This document shows positions 11,887 through 22,708 of a stretch of DNA of 64,000 nt, one piece after another. The translations under genes were made by a program, and so were the position numbers. The first letter of the stretch is position 1, and every line of letters starts with the position of its first letter. The DNA is from Ilyonectria destructans (Eukaryota > Ascomycota > Sordariomycetes > Hypocreales > Nectriaceae): assembly GCA_020740775.1 (NCBI GenBank), contig JAHEWK010000017.1, positions 1,302,001 through 1,366,000 on the forward strand. Reading direction: 5' to 3'. The notes below the pieces were generated by a model. The model was not told the DNA's origin and searched no databases. It worked only from the letters and a program-made list of their open reading frames with translations.

Positions 11887-14800
11887 GATGTTTCAGGTAA
11901 TCCAACTGAATGTGAGAAAACAGGATATGGTACATGAAAGCCTAATGAACGATAAGCGACTCCAAGATTTTGCAGTTATAGCGATCCAAGAACCACAGGC
12001 ACGGAAAATTGACGGCAAACTTCTCACAGTCCCCATGGGACACCCCAAATGGATCAAAATGGTTCCCACAATTTGGAGAGATGGCAGATGGCCAATCCGG
12101 AGCATGTTGTGGGTGAATAGGGATTTGGAGGCCGAGCAAGTACCAATACAGTCCCCGGACTTGACAGCAGCAACCATACGACTTCCGGACCGAATAGTGT
12201 TGGTCGTGTCAGTGTACGTGCCGGGGGGCAAGCCTCAGACTCTTCGACACACATGCCATACCCTGCACCAGGTAATCCTCGACCTCAGGAGCAGGACAGG
12301 GATGGTGGTGGACGTCTTACTGGCAGGAGATTTTAACCAGCACGACCGGCTATGGGGAGGAGACGACGTGCCATTGGCAAGGCAAAGCGAGGCCGAATCG
12401 ATCATCGACCTCATGAACGAACACGGTCTTTGCAGCCTTCTCCCGAGAGGCACAAAGACATGGCAAGGCCCCGACAAGGAAAGCACAATCGACCTGGTGC
12501 TGGCGACGGCGGAAGTGGCAGACGAAATGGTGACGTGCTCCATACACCCGACAGAACACGGATCGGACCACCGGGCGATCCAAACGACGTTCGATCTCGC
12601 GAGGCCTGATCGGATTGCCGCGGAAAGACTGTTGTTCAAGAATGCACCATGGACAACAATCAGAACCAGGGTGGAGGACAATCTCCGAGAGCTTCCCTGG
12701 ACTGTCGGCGTGCAGGAACAGACAGACCAGTTAATGAGGGTCATCCTCGAGGCGATCCACGAGCTGACGCCCCGAGCACAACCAGTACCGTACGCGAAGC
12801 GCTGGTGGACGAAGGATTTGACAAGACTTCGGCAGGTGTATACGTTCTGGCGGAATCAGGCCAGGGTAGAGCGGCGAGCAGGTCAGATGAGGCACGACCT
12901 GGAAAGACGGGCCAAGGAAGCATCCAAGGAGTACCATGATGCCATCCGGAAACAGAAGAAACTGCACTGGGACGATTTCCTGGCAGAAGATGTCAACATA
13001 TGGAAGGCGGCCAAATACTTGAAACCTGGAAAAGACATCATGAACAACAGGGTACCCCCTTTGAAGAGGCAAGACGGTTCCACCACGAAAGATAGGGTGG
13101 AGCAGGCAGAGGAGCTGTTTAGCACGTTCTTCCCGCCGTTGCCGGCCAGGATTGAAGATGAAGGTGACCGACCGCAACGGAGGGAAGTGCACATGCCAGA
13201 CCTCACCATGGAGGAAGTTGAAGGAAAAGTGCTAGCAGCGAAACCTTGGAAAGCGCCTGGAGAGGATGGTCTGCCAGCAATGGTGTGGAAACAGCTTTGG
13301 CCAGTGGTTAGATACCGCGTCTTGCACCTCTTCGACTCATCCCTCAGGGATGGTGTGGTACCCCACCAATGGAGGAGTGCGAAGATCATCCCGCTAAAGA
13401 AAGCAGACAAGGGAGACTACACAGTGGCCAAGGCATGGAGACCGATATCGCTGCTGTCAACACTGGGCAAGATACTCGAGGCAGTCGTTGCAGAGCGGAT
13501 ATCCTATGTTGTGGAGAGCTATGGACTGCTGCCCGCAAACCACTTCGGGGCAAGGAAGCGAAGGTCAGCCGAACAAGCACTGATACTGCTGCAGGAGCAG
13601 ATCTATAAGGCATGGAGGGCCGGCAGGGTGCTCAGTCTAATCAGTTTCGACGTCAAAGGCGCTTACAATGGAGTGTTCAAAGAACGACTACTGGAGAGGC
13701 TGAAGGCGAGAGGCATACCTGGTGGACTGGTGAGATGGATTGACGCCTTTTGCTCTGAACGAATGGCCACCGTGGTGGTAAATGGGCACACGTCACAGCT
13801 ACGGGAGTTGCCACAGGCAGGTCTCCCGCAAGGATCACCGCTGTCGTCGGTGTTGTTCTTGTTCTTCAATGCAGATTTAGTGCAGAGAAGAATCAACGCA
13901 AAAGGTGGTTCGATGGCATTCGTGGACGACTACTCAGCCTGGGTAGTGGGACCAACAGCGGAGGAGAATCGAGCCGGCATCCAATCAATTATAGACGAAG
14001 CACTGGGCTGGGAAAGACGGAGCGGTGCGACGTTCAACGGAGACAAAACGGCCATCGTGCATTTCACGCGAAACGCCGCGCGTACCAGCGACAAACCGTT
14101 CATGATCAAAGGAAAAGTAGTCAAACCAAAAGCGAGCGCCAAGATCCTGGGAGTGGTCATGGACGCGAAACTACGGTACAAGGAACACATAGCTAGAGCT
14201 GCTGCAAAGGGGCTCTCGGCTGCCATGTGTCTGAGAAGACTGAAGATGCTGTCACCGCGGACGGCGAGACAACTGTTCGTAGCAACAGTAGCTCCCACCA
14301 TGGACTATGCGTCTAGCGTGTGGACGCACTCATGCGGCGTCAGAGAAGCAGCTTGGTTGAACAAGGCACAGATGGTCGGAGCACAGGCGATCACGGGAGC
14401 TTTCCGGACCGTCGCAACGGCGGTGGCAGAGGCCGAAGCTAGCATCCAATCGGTGCAAGAACGGCATGCGCAAGCGGCAACAAGGTTTTGGATCAACCTC
14501 CGGACCCTTCCCAGGACACACCCGTTGGCGACACTGAAAGTGAAAGTGTGTCGCCGATTCGTATCGCCGATGCAGAGGATTGCTCAAGTACAAGGGGAAA
14601 CAGCCACTGAACGAATGGAGATCATTCGGGAGTACGCGTTACCACCATGGCGAGACCGTATCCCGGTGTCGTGCGACCCTGACCGGGAGAGAGCGGCGGA
14701 AGAAGCAAAGAGGGTGGATGGCATAGTCATTGCCACCTGCTCCTCGCAGAGAAGGGGCATGGTAGGCATGGGAGGTGTCGTACGAGACACGGCGATCAAT

Positions 14801-15917
14801 AACGATGACGAGGTAGTGGCCAGCTACTCCATCACTCTCGGATTGACGGAGGAGCTGAACCTATACATCGCCGAGCTGGGAGCTATAGAGATGGTATTGA
14901 GATGTATGCCGTCTGGACTCTGCCGGCGGGATATGACTGTCATGACGAGCAGCCGCTCCGCACTAGAAGTCATACGGCGGCCACGACAACAATCCGGCCA
15001 ACAGATCATACGGCAAATATACGACCATATCAAGCGTCTTGAAGACGAGGGCCACTCTCTCCGGATGATGTGGGTTCCAACAGGAGTAGAGGATTTCGCG
15101 CTGGGACCAAAAGCCAAAGCAGCAGCCCGGAAGGCCACAGAAGGAGAATGCAGACCAGATGTGCCACCACATCTAGCAAGATCCACAAGGATAAGACTAG
15201 CGATAGCCAAGCAGCGGCAAACAAGAACACTACCAGAAAGAGTCGGGAATACTCGAAGCAGATAGACACGGCACTGCCAGGCAAGCATACCAGTACTCTA
15301 TATGACCCGCTGAAGAGGAAGGAAGCAGACGTACTGTCGCAGCTGCGCATCAGAATGGCGAGACAACAGCTTTCTGTGCAAGATAGGAGCAATGGAATCG
15401 GACACTTGCGAATGCGGGCAAGCATTAGAGACAGTGGAACACTTCCTATTCCGCTGCACAACATGGACCGCGCAACGAGAAGGCATGCTGCGATGCACAC
15501 AGACAAAGATGGGAAAACTCTCGTTCTTCTTAGGAGGAAAGGCAGCATCTGACGGGGACAAATGGGCGCCAAACATGCAGGCAGTACGGGCAACAATCAA
15601 ATTCGCCATTGCAACAGGGAGGCTTGACATGGATCAGAAGCCTCAGGCACACTAACTATTCAGATTGAATCCTACTAACATCATACAGTCTCATTTTGGC
15701 AGACCGTGCTTCAGCTGCTGAGGATAGGATGCTGAACACTTGGAGAAATTGGCCTTCAAGCAGGCCTGTCACTGCATATACATCAGATTGGACCAATCAG
15801 TAAAGTGAAATTGTGGGGCTTCGGGTGATTATGGAAGAACCGTACGAAACGAAAATAGCTTAGCGCAAAGGCCCTCCGGGGTGTGTCCCCCCGGGCGAAA
15901 TAAAATCCATCCATCCA
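10652..15917 (+). mobile_element. nearly complete Tad-type LINE (non-LTR retrotransposon)
   Basis: Order: ORF1 (gag-like), ORF2 (endonuclease, reverse transcriptase, RNase H-like), 3' UTR and tail. The 5' end directly abuts the hAT terminal repeat at 10651. The 3' end has a GC stem (GGGGTGTGTCCCCCC), GGGCGAAATAAAA and a tandem ATCC tail ending near 15917. ORF2 has two small frame disruptions near its end, so this copy is probably dead but recent enough to be mostly readable. It is adjacent to a MULE fragment on its 3' side. Confidence 0.85.
11879..15655 (+). pseudogene. LINE ORF2: endonuclease, reverse transcriptase, RNase H-like; two frameshifts
   Basis: ATG at 11879 overlaps the ORF1 stop (ATGAGTAG), which suggests translation by termination-reinitiation. 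Open for 1128 codons to 15265. Endonuclease motifs: AGDFNQHDRLWG, STIDLVLAT and GSDHRAI. Reverse transcriptase: WRPISLLST, GLPQGSPLSS and FVDDY at about residue 681. RNase H-like region at about residues 945-1085 keeps an N-terminal Asp and YIAELGAIE but has TSS where TDS is usual and no canonical His near WVPTGVEDF. After 15265 the frame shifts (continuing as YSKQIDTALPGK..). It shifts again near 15375 into the terminal Cys motif CECGQALETVEHFLFRC, ending at 15655. Confidence 0.8.
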
Positions 15918-15990
15918 AGGGTTTCGCCACGGCCCTCAGCTTGGGTCGTGACAAGTTGGATATATCAGGACAACCTGGCTTGGCCCATTT

Positions 15991-17452
15991 AAAGAGAGGA
16001 TCGTCAAAGCATGGGTCGATAAACACTTACACTTTGGCAATGTGGCTACCTCAAGGCAGGTGGCTTATAGTATTATAGAAGATAGATACTAATAAATCTC
16101 TTAGGGCTGAAAGGATCCATTCATTAATAAAAGCACACATCAAGATATCTACCTTAGACCTCTTTGATGCTTGGCAAGGTATAAGATCTGCTATTACTAA
16201 CCAACTAAAAGAACTAAAGTATATGCGGGCTTCTCAGCAGGTATCGATGCCACTAGACATCTCTGGAGTATTGTTCGAGGCAATACGGGGCTGGGTCTCA
16301 CACAAGGCCTTGCGTAAAGTACAAGAACAACGGCAATTGCTTTCAAAGCCACTCAAAGCTTCCTGTACTGGGACCTTCACATCCTCATATGGACTGCCAT
16401 GTGTTCATACCTTGAAGAAGCTCGAGGAGGAAGGGCAGGCCATTTTGCTAGAGCATTTTCATCCCCATTGGCGCTTGAAGCGAGATATAGCTCAACCACA
16501 GCCAATGCTATAGCCCAGAGCAGCCCCAAGGCAGCTTAACCAGAGACGTAATCAGCCAATAACAAGCACAAGGCGAGAGCCTAGTGCATTCGAAGCAGTT
16601 GAAGCAGCAGCACAGCTAAAGGCACAGCCTAAATGCAGCAGATGTCACACATTGGGTCATATAATGACTTCGAAGGCATGCCCTCTGCGATATGAAGAAC
16701 TCTTCCAGTCATCGGGATCAGCGGCAGCAGCAGCGGCACAGACAACTAAAGAGATAGTAGCAGCAACAGTGGCACCAGCAGCCACAGAGACAACAGCAGT
16801 CCAGGCAGCAGCAGGTCAGATAGAGGCAGGTCTGACGGCAGCAGTCCAAGCAGTGGCGGGCCACACAGCGGCGGGCCAGATAGTGGCAGTCCAGGAATTG
16901 GCAGACCACGCGGCGGCAAGCCAGACATCTACAGTTCAGGAATTTGCAGACTGCATAGTGGTCGACCAGACAGTGGCAGTGCACACAGCAGCAGGGCAGA
17001 CAGTGGCAGTCCAGGCAGCGGCGGTGGAGACAAGAGCAGCGGCATTAGCGCCAGAACTCAGATACGATGACCCGCGGGCCATCTATCAGAGATATGTTGA
17101 AGCAAGAAAAGCTTGGTACAAGGCGCAGCCTCGTGGCAGCACTAAGACTAACCAACAGTATCGGAAGGCAATGGGTTTGCCTCAACGATACGATAAAGTA
17201 AGCTACAAGTGGTGTCTTGACTGGAAGCAGATGGGCAAGCAATGTAGGATGCAGAAAGGCTCTAGAGACTGGACTAAAGAGGAGATGATGGCGTATCTAG
17301 ATTGGAGCAAGGCAGAAGAGGATCGGGCTGAGGCTCGGGTAGCGGCTGAGATGGAAGGCAACCCTTTTTCCAACAGAAGAGGTATGCGTGAGATCTGGGA
17401 GGCTGCCGCGGCGGATTGTCAGGCACAGGAGGCTTTCTATTCAGGTAGGTAG
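15991..17452 (+). pseudogene. MULE (Mutator-like) transposase, C-terminal part
   Basis: The frame begins KERIVKAWVDKHLHFGNVATS, is interrupted at about 16055-16105 (a possible intron), then continues ERIHSLIKAHIK .. LDLFDAWQGI. This is followed by the SWIM-like zinc region CTGTFTSSYGLPCVHTL and FHPHWRLKRD, as in fungal Mutator-like transposases. A TAG at 16511-16513 interrupts the frame (possibly from CAG). Beyond it, in the same frame, come a zinc knuckle CSRCHTLGHIMTSKAC, an Ala/Gln-rich repeat and a basic/acidic tail. The N-terminal catalytic half is not present. The LINE ends only about 70 bp upstream. Confidence 0.65.
16790..17045 (+). repeat. imperfect minisatellite inside the MULE frame
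   Basis: Units of about 30-45 nt built on GGCAGTCCAGGCAGC and GGCGGGCCAGA recur, encoding Ala/Val/Gln-rich peptide (AVQAAAGQ, AVQAVAGHTAAGQ, AVQELADHAAASQ). Gaps stay in frame. This looks like replication slippage in a low-complexity coding stretch. Confidence 0.6.
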
Positions 17453-18800
17453 GTAACTAGGAATTCATCACGGATTTGAACGCTGCGCGCGGCAGCCCCT
17501 GATAACTACAGTTGCGTGTGTGGAAGGGGGGCGCGCAAAATTAAATGAGCGCCCGGGCGCCTCTGTATTGGGCGCCCTTCTATACGTAGGCATGACGTAA
17601 ACGACGACCCCGTGCCGCGGTGGCAAGAGGGGTGCTCTAGAAAGAGAAAAGATATCATTATAAGATCCAACAGTTTCCATGCTAAACTCACCGCAAACAT
17701 TGCCAGCGCTGATGTACTCGCGAAGGACGAGTCCAAGGCATGTTTGGCAGGGTCATCCGCCAGGTTCCCCGTCCACTCTTTGAGAACCGCGTTCAAGAAG
17801 CCTTCCATGGTTTCCCAAGTCGATATTAAGGTCGCGGTGAGGTCGGTGGCAATTGCACAGGCATGAAGAATCTCGAAGCATCGTTTCAGTTCAACTTCGT
17901 CGGTAGTCGTGATCGATCGAGGGATTCAGAGAAAAGAGTCGCCATGTTCCAGGGCCTTAAGACTCGGTCGCGAGAGCGTTTGCTGGACCGCGGCCCGGGT
18001 GACGGGCAGCGGCTGCTGATAATTATTGGTTCGTCTGATCTTTCTCGCTTTGGCGACGGGGCTTGAAGGCTGGAAAGGATCTTTCTGACTGCATCTTCGA
18101 ACAGACCTAGAGTGCTGGGAGGAGGAACAAAGGTCAGGGAGAAGACTAAACAGAGGCACCGCGGTGAATCACAATTACCTACCTCGTACACGACGGGCTA
18201 ATTGAAGCGCAAAAGCTGAAACACTAAAGTTGATGATGGCAAGTCCATACCAGTAGAAGTCCCATAAGGACAGGAAGACTCAAGGAGGTTGAATTTCCTG
18301 TAGAGCTTGTATGTCGTATGGTGGAAGAGAAAACGCCGATCCTGCTGACTGGCATCCAACAGGGGCTCACACCTCGGCACAGCCTGTGAACAATTCTGCT
18401 CCACAACTCAAAAGCCTCTGTCCCCTATCAGTGCTCCCCGCAGTCCACAGGGAGCGTCACAGGGGGCGTCCAGAGTCTCTCCTCCAGGGAGGTGAAAGGT
18501 TTTAGCAAAGGGCATTGCATTGTGAATGCTTCTTCGCTGAGAATGGAAGATATGGCGCCCATGGTTCTTATGGTTTGAGCGCGAGTGCGAACCAAAGAAA
18601 GCAGCCACTATGTTTGATTTTGTTTCACCTCCCATCTATCGCACCGCGTTGGTGCAGTTCTATCACTACGTGCCGATGGCTGCTTGACGCTTCCCAGTTG
18701 TCCAGCGGCCATGTCCACTGCCCACCAGCGCCATCGAGTCATAGGTTTGGTGCACTTGGGCCTCAGCTTTCAGCTCCAGGTCGCTTCACAAATGAGTCTA
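17453..18800. other. no gene firmly supported
   Basis: On the minus strand, 18191-17886 and 17808-17506 are open. The second contains a hydrophobic stretch (ALAMFAVSLAWKLLDLIMISFLFL) that could be one membrane helix. They might be exons of a small gene, but no splice pair joins them convincingly and I recognise no family. Confidence 0.25.
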
Positions 18801-18884
18801 CCCGTGGGTCTTTGGGAAAACAGGACCCACTCAGAGAGTGGGCGGCAAAATCCTGGGACAGGTGCGAAATCCTGGGACACCTCA
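18801..18884 (+). repeat. left terminal inverted repeat of the pogo element
   Basis: 84 bp, matching the complement of 21559-21642. Within it AATCCTGGGACA occurs twice (about 18849 and 18868), a likely transposase-binding repeat, and GGGTC/GACCC and CACTC/GAGTG pairs make small hairpins. Confidence 0.85.
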
Positions 18885-18966
18885 CTACCCCGCTTCAACA
18901 CCAAAAGCGTAATTTCACAGCCAAATTGACCCTCTTTCTGTTCCAATCAAGTACAACCCTGTCGAT

Positions 18967-18999
18967 GTGAGTCTCTTATTTTCGCTAACCAAGGACTAG
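18967..18999 (+). other. candidate 33-nt intron in transposase 5' leader
   Basis: Donor GTGAGT, branch-like GCTAAC and acceptor ACTAG occur within 33 nt just before the transposase start at 19006. If spliced it is unusually short. It changes only the leader. Confidence 0.35.
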
Positions 19000-19005
19000 G
19001 TGATA

Positions 19006-21327
19006 ATGCCGTATCCCTTCAAGGTCACGCCCGGCGTCCAGGCTGCCCGGCACATCCTGATGGCACGCAACCGACCCCAGCGAAGTGCCCGGGATAAGCC
19101 TCTCTCACTTCGTGCCGCAGCCACGGCCTTTGGCACTTCTAAGAGCGATGTTCAACGTCATCTCAAGGCGCTAGATAGGTCAGGAAGACCGGCTTTCAGT
19201 GACAGACCCGTCGGCCGGCCAAGGAATCTCGATGACTCTGAGGATCGTGCCCTAGTCGCATATATCATGTGGCTCGAGAGGTGTGGCTTCCCTGCCACTC
19301 GTACCCAAGTGGAAGAGGCTGCCAATCTCTTACGGCAAAGTCGCACGCCTCCAGCTGGCCCTGTGGGTGAAGGGTGGTATCCTCGATTCGTCAGGGATCA
19401 TCCCGAGCTTCAGAAAAAGAGTCTCGTTCGAGCTCTTGACCGTGACCGTGCCGGCTTCGAAGCTGGTGAACTTGGCGACTTGGAGCACTTCTATTCCAAG
19501 CTCTCAGAGGTCATCCAGCGCAGGAATCTTGGTCCTTCTCAGGTATTAAATGCTGACGAGTGTGGTATACGTATTGGAGTCATCCGGGAGCGACTGGAAG
19601 TCCTCATCGTCAAGAAGGAGAAGAATACAAGGCATGACGTTGTCGCCTTTGCTAACCGCGAGTCCTCGACTCTCGTAGGCTGTGCCAACGCCGCCGGGAC
19701 CGCTATCCCTCCATTCGTGATCTTCAAGACCTGGCCTACGGAGTCATGGGAGGTCGACGGGCTAGATGAACGTATCCGCTTTGCTCGATCAGATACCGCC
19801 TTTTCCAACGCCGAGATCTCTCTGGACTGGCTTCGTCACTTCAACCGGCACTCATTTTCAAGTCTGACGAAAGTGCAGTCTCTTGGCATTACATTTGAAG
19901 ACTGGTTTGGCTGCGACGAATTTATGCGAGATCTCGATAATCCTGACTGGATTTGGGACCAGCCCTTCTTCGAAAGACCAGAGGAAGATCGGATTTGGCG
20001 ACTTCTCATCATCGACGGCTTCACGGGCAAGACCTCTATCGAATTTATGGAGTATTGTATCCGCTTTGATATCGAGATATTCGTGCTTCCTGCTCATTCC
20101 ACTCATCTTCTCCAGCCTCTCGACGTCGGTGTGTTTCAGTTGCTGAAAAGCGCACACCAGAAAGTGCTCCGTTCACACATTCGAGACGGATTTCTCAACT
20201 TTAAGCGGTCTGACTTTATCACCCGGTTCCAGCAGATATTCGATGAAGGATTTACGGTTCATAATATCATGAATGGCTTCGAGAAAAGTGGCATATTCCC
20301 CGTTGACGGCACGCACGTGATCCACACTCTCCGAGAGAAGAAGAGAGATATCCTCGCTATGTCAACGCCGGCCCTACAATCTCTCCTCCCCAAGGAAACG
20401 AGATTTAGTGATGCCCGTGAGGTCTCTCGACGTATTCGTCATAAATACGGCCAAGATTTTAGTTCCCCAACGCGTCAGCGCTTCACCGTCGTCGACGACG
20501 TTCTCGCCGAGGCAGTAACGCTCTCCAACTTCGCAGAGACTCATATTAAGTCCCGCCACCAGCGGATCGCCGCTGCGAACAATAAGAGGAAAGCCAGGAG
20601 GCCAGTTAAGCCATCAGGTCAGTATCTCAACAGCGTGACCGTCAGGCAGGTTCGGGAGAGTTTGGAGACCTCCACTCAGAAGGAACAAGATGAGGAAATA
20701 CGCCGGCAAAAGAGAGAGATAAAGAGACTACGAAAACAGCACTTCGAGCAATACAGGGCAGAGTGGCAATCTCAGTGGAAATACGATATCAATAACAACG
20801 GCAGGCCGGTACATATCAGCTTTGAAAGGTGGCTTCGGTGGTCAGGAAAGAAGCGAGATGACGACGTCATATCTATCCCTGATCCATCGCCAAGGGCGTC
20901 GCCAACACCAGAGGAAAGTTGGTATTATGATACTACGCCTTCCGCCGCAAGTCATCGCTTTTATGAGCGCTTGAGGGAAGCCACCCGCGCCGGGGTTTAT
21001 CGCAGCCCGCTCCAAGAGATGCCCTTTCCCTTGTCGAGCGATGGAGTCGAATTTCGGATTAGTAACACGCAGGATGAGCCTTCTACTAACAATGACATTA
21101 TCACAGGTGATACCGACGAGTCAGATGATGACGAAGATGGTATCGCAACGCTTGATTTAACTCAGGAAGCGATAGAAGAGCCGGAATTGCCTCCCCTCCC
21201 TCAACCCTCTCCGACACATGATACCTTCACCTCCACATACCACCGAATTATGGGCATTTTACACCCCCCAGAGGCATCACAGGAAAGCTGCATAGTAGCG
21301 CTTGGTCTCCCTTCAAGCCCGGAATGA
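19006..21327 (+). CDS. pogo/Fot transposase (DDE_1 superfamily)
   Basis: 773 residues from ATG 19006; an in-frame GTG lies two codons upstream. The N-terminus holds helix-turn-helix DNA-binding regions (KPLSLRAAATAFGTSKSDVQ, then a CENP-B-like EEAANLLRQ..GWYPRFVRDHPEL). The catalytic Asp triad is visible in LNADECGI, LLIIDGFTG and QPLDVGVF; the last two Asp are separated by 35 residues (DD35D). C-terminal to it are a coiled coil (EIRRQKREIKRLRKQH) and an acidic tail. No frame breaks. The enzyme cuts and pastes the element at TA sites in the nucleus. The coding capacity and matching terminal repeats suggest it may still work. Confidence 0.9.
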   Translation: MPYPFKVTPGVQAARHILMARNRPQRSARDKPLSLRAAATAFGTSKSDVQRHLKALDRSGRPAFSDRPVGRPRNLDDSEDRALVAYIMWLERCGFPATRTQVEEAANLLRQSRTPPAGPVGEGWYPRFVRDHPELQKKSLVRALDRDRAGFEAGELGDLEHFYSKLSEVIQRRNLGPSQVLNADECGIRIGVIRERLEVLIVKKEKNTRHDVVAFANRESSTLVGCANAAGTAIPPFVIFKTWPTESWEVDGLDERIRFARSDTAFSNAEISLDWLRHFNRHSFSSLTKVQSLGITFEDWFGCDEFMRDLDNPDWIWDQPFFERPEEDRIWRLLIIDGFTGKTSIEFMEYCIRFDIEIFVLPAHSTHLLQPLDVGVFQLLKSAHQKVLRSHIRDGFLNFKRSDFITRFQQIFDEGFTVHNIMNGFEKSGIFPVDGTHVIHTLREKKRDILAMSTPALQSLLPKETRFSDAREVSRRIRHKYGQDFSSPTRQRFTVVDDVLAEAVTLSNFAETHIKSRHQRIAAANNKRKARRPVKPSGQYLNSVTVRQVRESLETSTQKEQDEEIRRQKREIKRLRKQHFEQYRAEWQSQWKYDINNNGRPVHISFERWLRWSGKKRDDDVISIPDPSPRASPTPEESWYYDTTPSAASHRFYERLREATRAGVYRSPLQEMPFPLSSDGVEFRISNTQDEPSTNNDIITGDTDESDDDEDGIATLDLTQEAIEEPELPPLPQPSPTHDTFTSTYHRIMGILHPPEASQESCIVALGLPSSPE

Positions 21328-21558
21328 ATTGGCCGCTGTGCAAGGAGGCAGCGAGGTGGACTTCGCGATACCGAGGAGCAAGTCGGGAGCATTCAATTAG
21401 TCACAACACCACAACACCCGGGCATGGTATAACGGAGATATCTTGGATATAGCATCATCACGCATAAGATACACTGCATGGGAATTTTCATTGAGATTGG
21501 GACATAATCCGACCGGCAAAGTGGGAAATTCCCCTTGGCGCACCTCATTTGCAGGTAA

Positions 21559-21642
21559 TGAGGTGTCCCAGGATTTCGCACCTGTCCCAGGATTTTGCCG
21601 CCCACTCTCTGAGTGGGTCCTGTTTTCCCAAAGACCCACGGG
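21559..21642 (-). repeat. right terminal inverted repeat of the pogo element
   Basis: Reverse complement of 18801-18884, followed by the TA duplication at 21643-21644. Confidence 0.85.
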
Positions 21643-22446
21643 TAGTTTGATCTTCATTTTTGGGAATAGATGGCTTTACTCTCTCGGAACCAAGTGGCAG
21701 TTGGAATGTCATGGGCACGCCCAGGGGTCGATGCTGGCCTCGGATGGTTGACCGGACGAGTCGGCCAGCGCCTACCAGTGCCAAGAAGCGATATCCTACA
21801 AGACGACGGATGGATATACTGATGTGGCTCATGCACGATGTGGTTAGGGTGGACCAAGTGTCACTCCTGGTTGATGCATCTATTCAGCCGTCTGCCAAGT
21901 CTCTGCCGTGTTTGTTGATCAGTTGCAGGAGGGTGTGGTGTTGGAGGATCCCTAGCCGTGTTCCTTCTTTTGCTCAAAAGCAAGTGACAGAGACCTGCAT
22001 TGCAGCCTGGCGATGACGCTGAGGTACGACGAGGGGGTTGAAGTCAGCCCTGGTGGATGAGAGATGCTCAGACCCCAGGGCCCCAGGGCGACACCACACT
22101 GCAACGCACCGAGACATGGTAGAGGGGTCTTGGACGAGAAGAGACAACAAGGCTTTCAGGCCTCATTTACTACATTGAATTGTGCGTTGCACTTTGGTCA
22201 AGCCCGAGGTGAGGTGGCCAAGAGAGGATGATCCCCGGGCCATGCAAACGGGCGTTGAAGGAGAAGCTTGCCAGCCTGGGAGGGGGACGCCTCCAGATCG
22301 CAACAAAGGCTAACTCTTAGTCTCTCACACTTCAGGCCTGCCCAGGCCACTGAGTGACTGGGCTGTACTACCTATCACGGACGGCGACATGACAACGCTG
22401 AGTGCCGGCAGCAGGAGGGTTGTCGGTTCAGATCTTAATATCGGTC
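21643..22446. other. no gene seen
   Basis: Flanking DNA between the pogo element and a solo LTR. Only short unsupported frames are present. Confidence 0.35.
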
Positions 22447-22708
22447 TGTCACACTGAATGGATAGGATCACAATGATGATGATGAAAGCTCTTGATTTCT
22501 AGCTAAGGGACGGGCCTAGAGCCCGTCTTTTATACATGATGAAGACGGCTGCTGCCGGAGGCGGCAGTCCGTCGCCGCCGCACAGGGGCCGGGGCCCTGT
22601 GGGTCCCGGGGACCGGGATCGTGGTCATAGGGCCGGCGATGTGGTCTGAGATAAGAGGAGAAAGAAAGGAAAGTCACGTTGTCTAGGATATGACCCCGAA
22701 ATGTGACA
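22447..22708 (-). mobile_element. solo LTR, copy A (minus orientation)
   Basis: 262 bp running TGTCACA..TGTGACA, the TG..CA ends of an LTR, flanked by a perfect 5-bp duplication CGGTC (22442-22446 and 22709-22713). On the minus strand it has a TATAAAAG box and a GACGGGC/GCCCGTC hairpin. Nearly the same sequence is found in opposite orientation at 36019-36269. No internal retrotransposon genes flank it, so it arose by LTR-LTR recombination. Confidence 0.85.

Larger units (their letters stand above)
18801..21642 (+). mobile_element. pogo/Fot-type DNA transposon, apparently complete
   Basis: The element is bounded by TA on both sides (18799-18800 and 21643-21644). It has 84-bp terminal inverted repeats starting CCCGTGGGTCTTTGGGAAAA that appear perfectly complementary. 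The single transposase gene is open throughout. Size 2842 bp. The intact frame and the near-perfect repeats point to a recent, possibly autonomous, insertion. Confidence 0.9.

Noticed and set aside
16718..16984. Cys/Leu-rich minus-strand frame
   Set aside because: It is the mirror of the GGCAGTCC-type minisatellite, not a gene.
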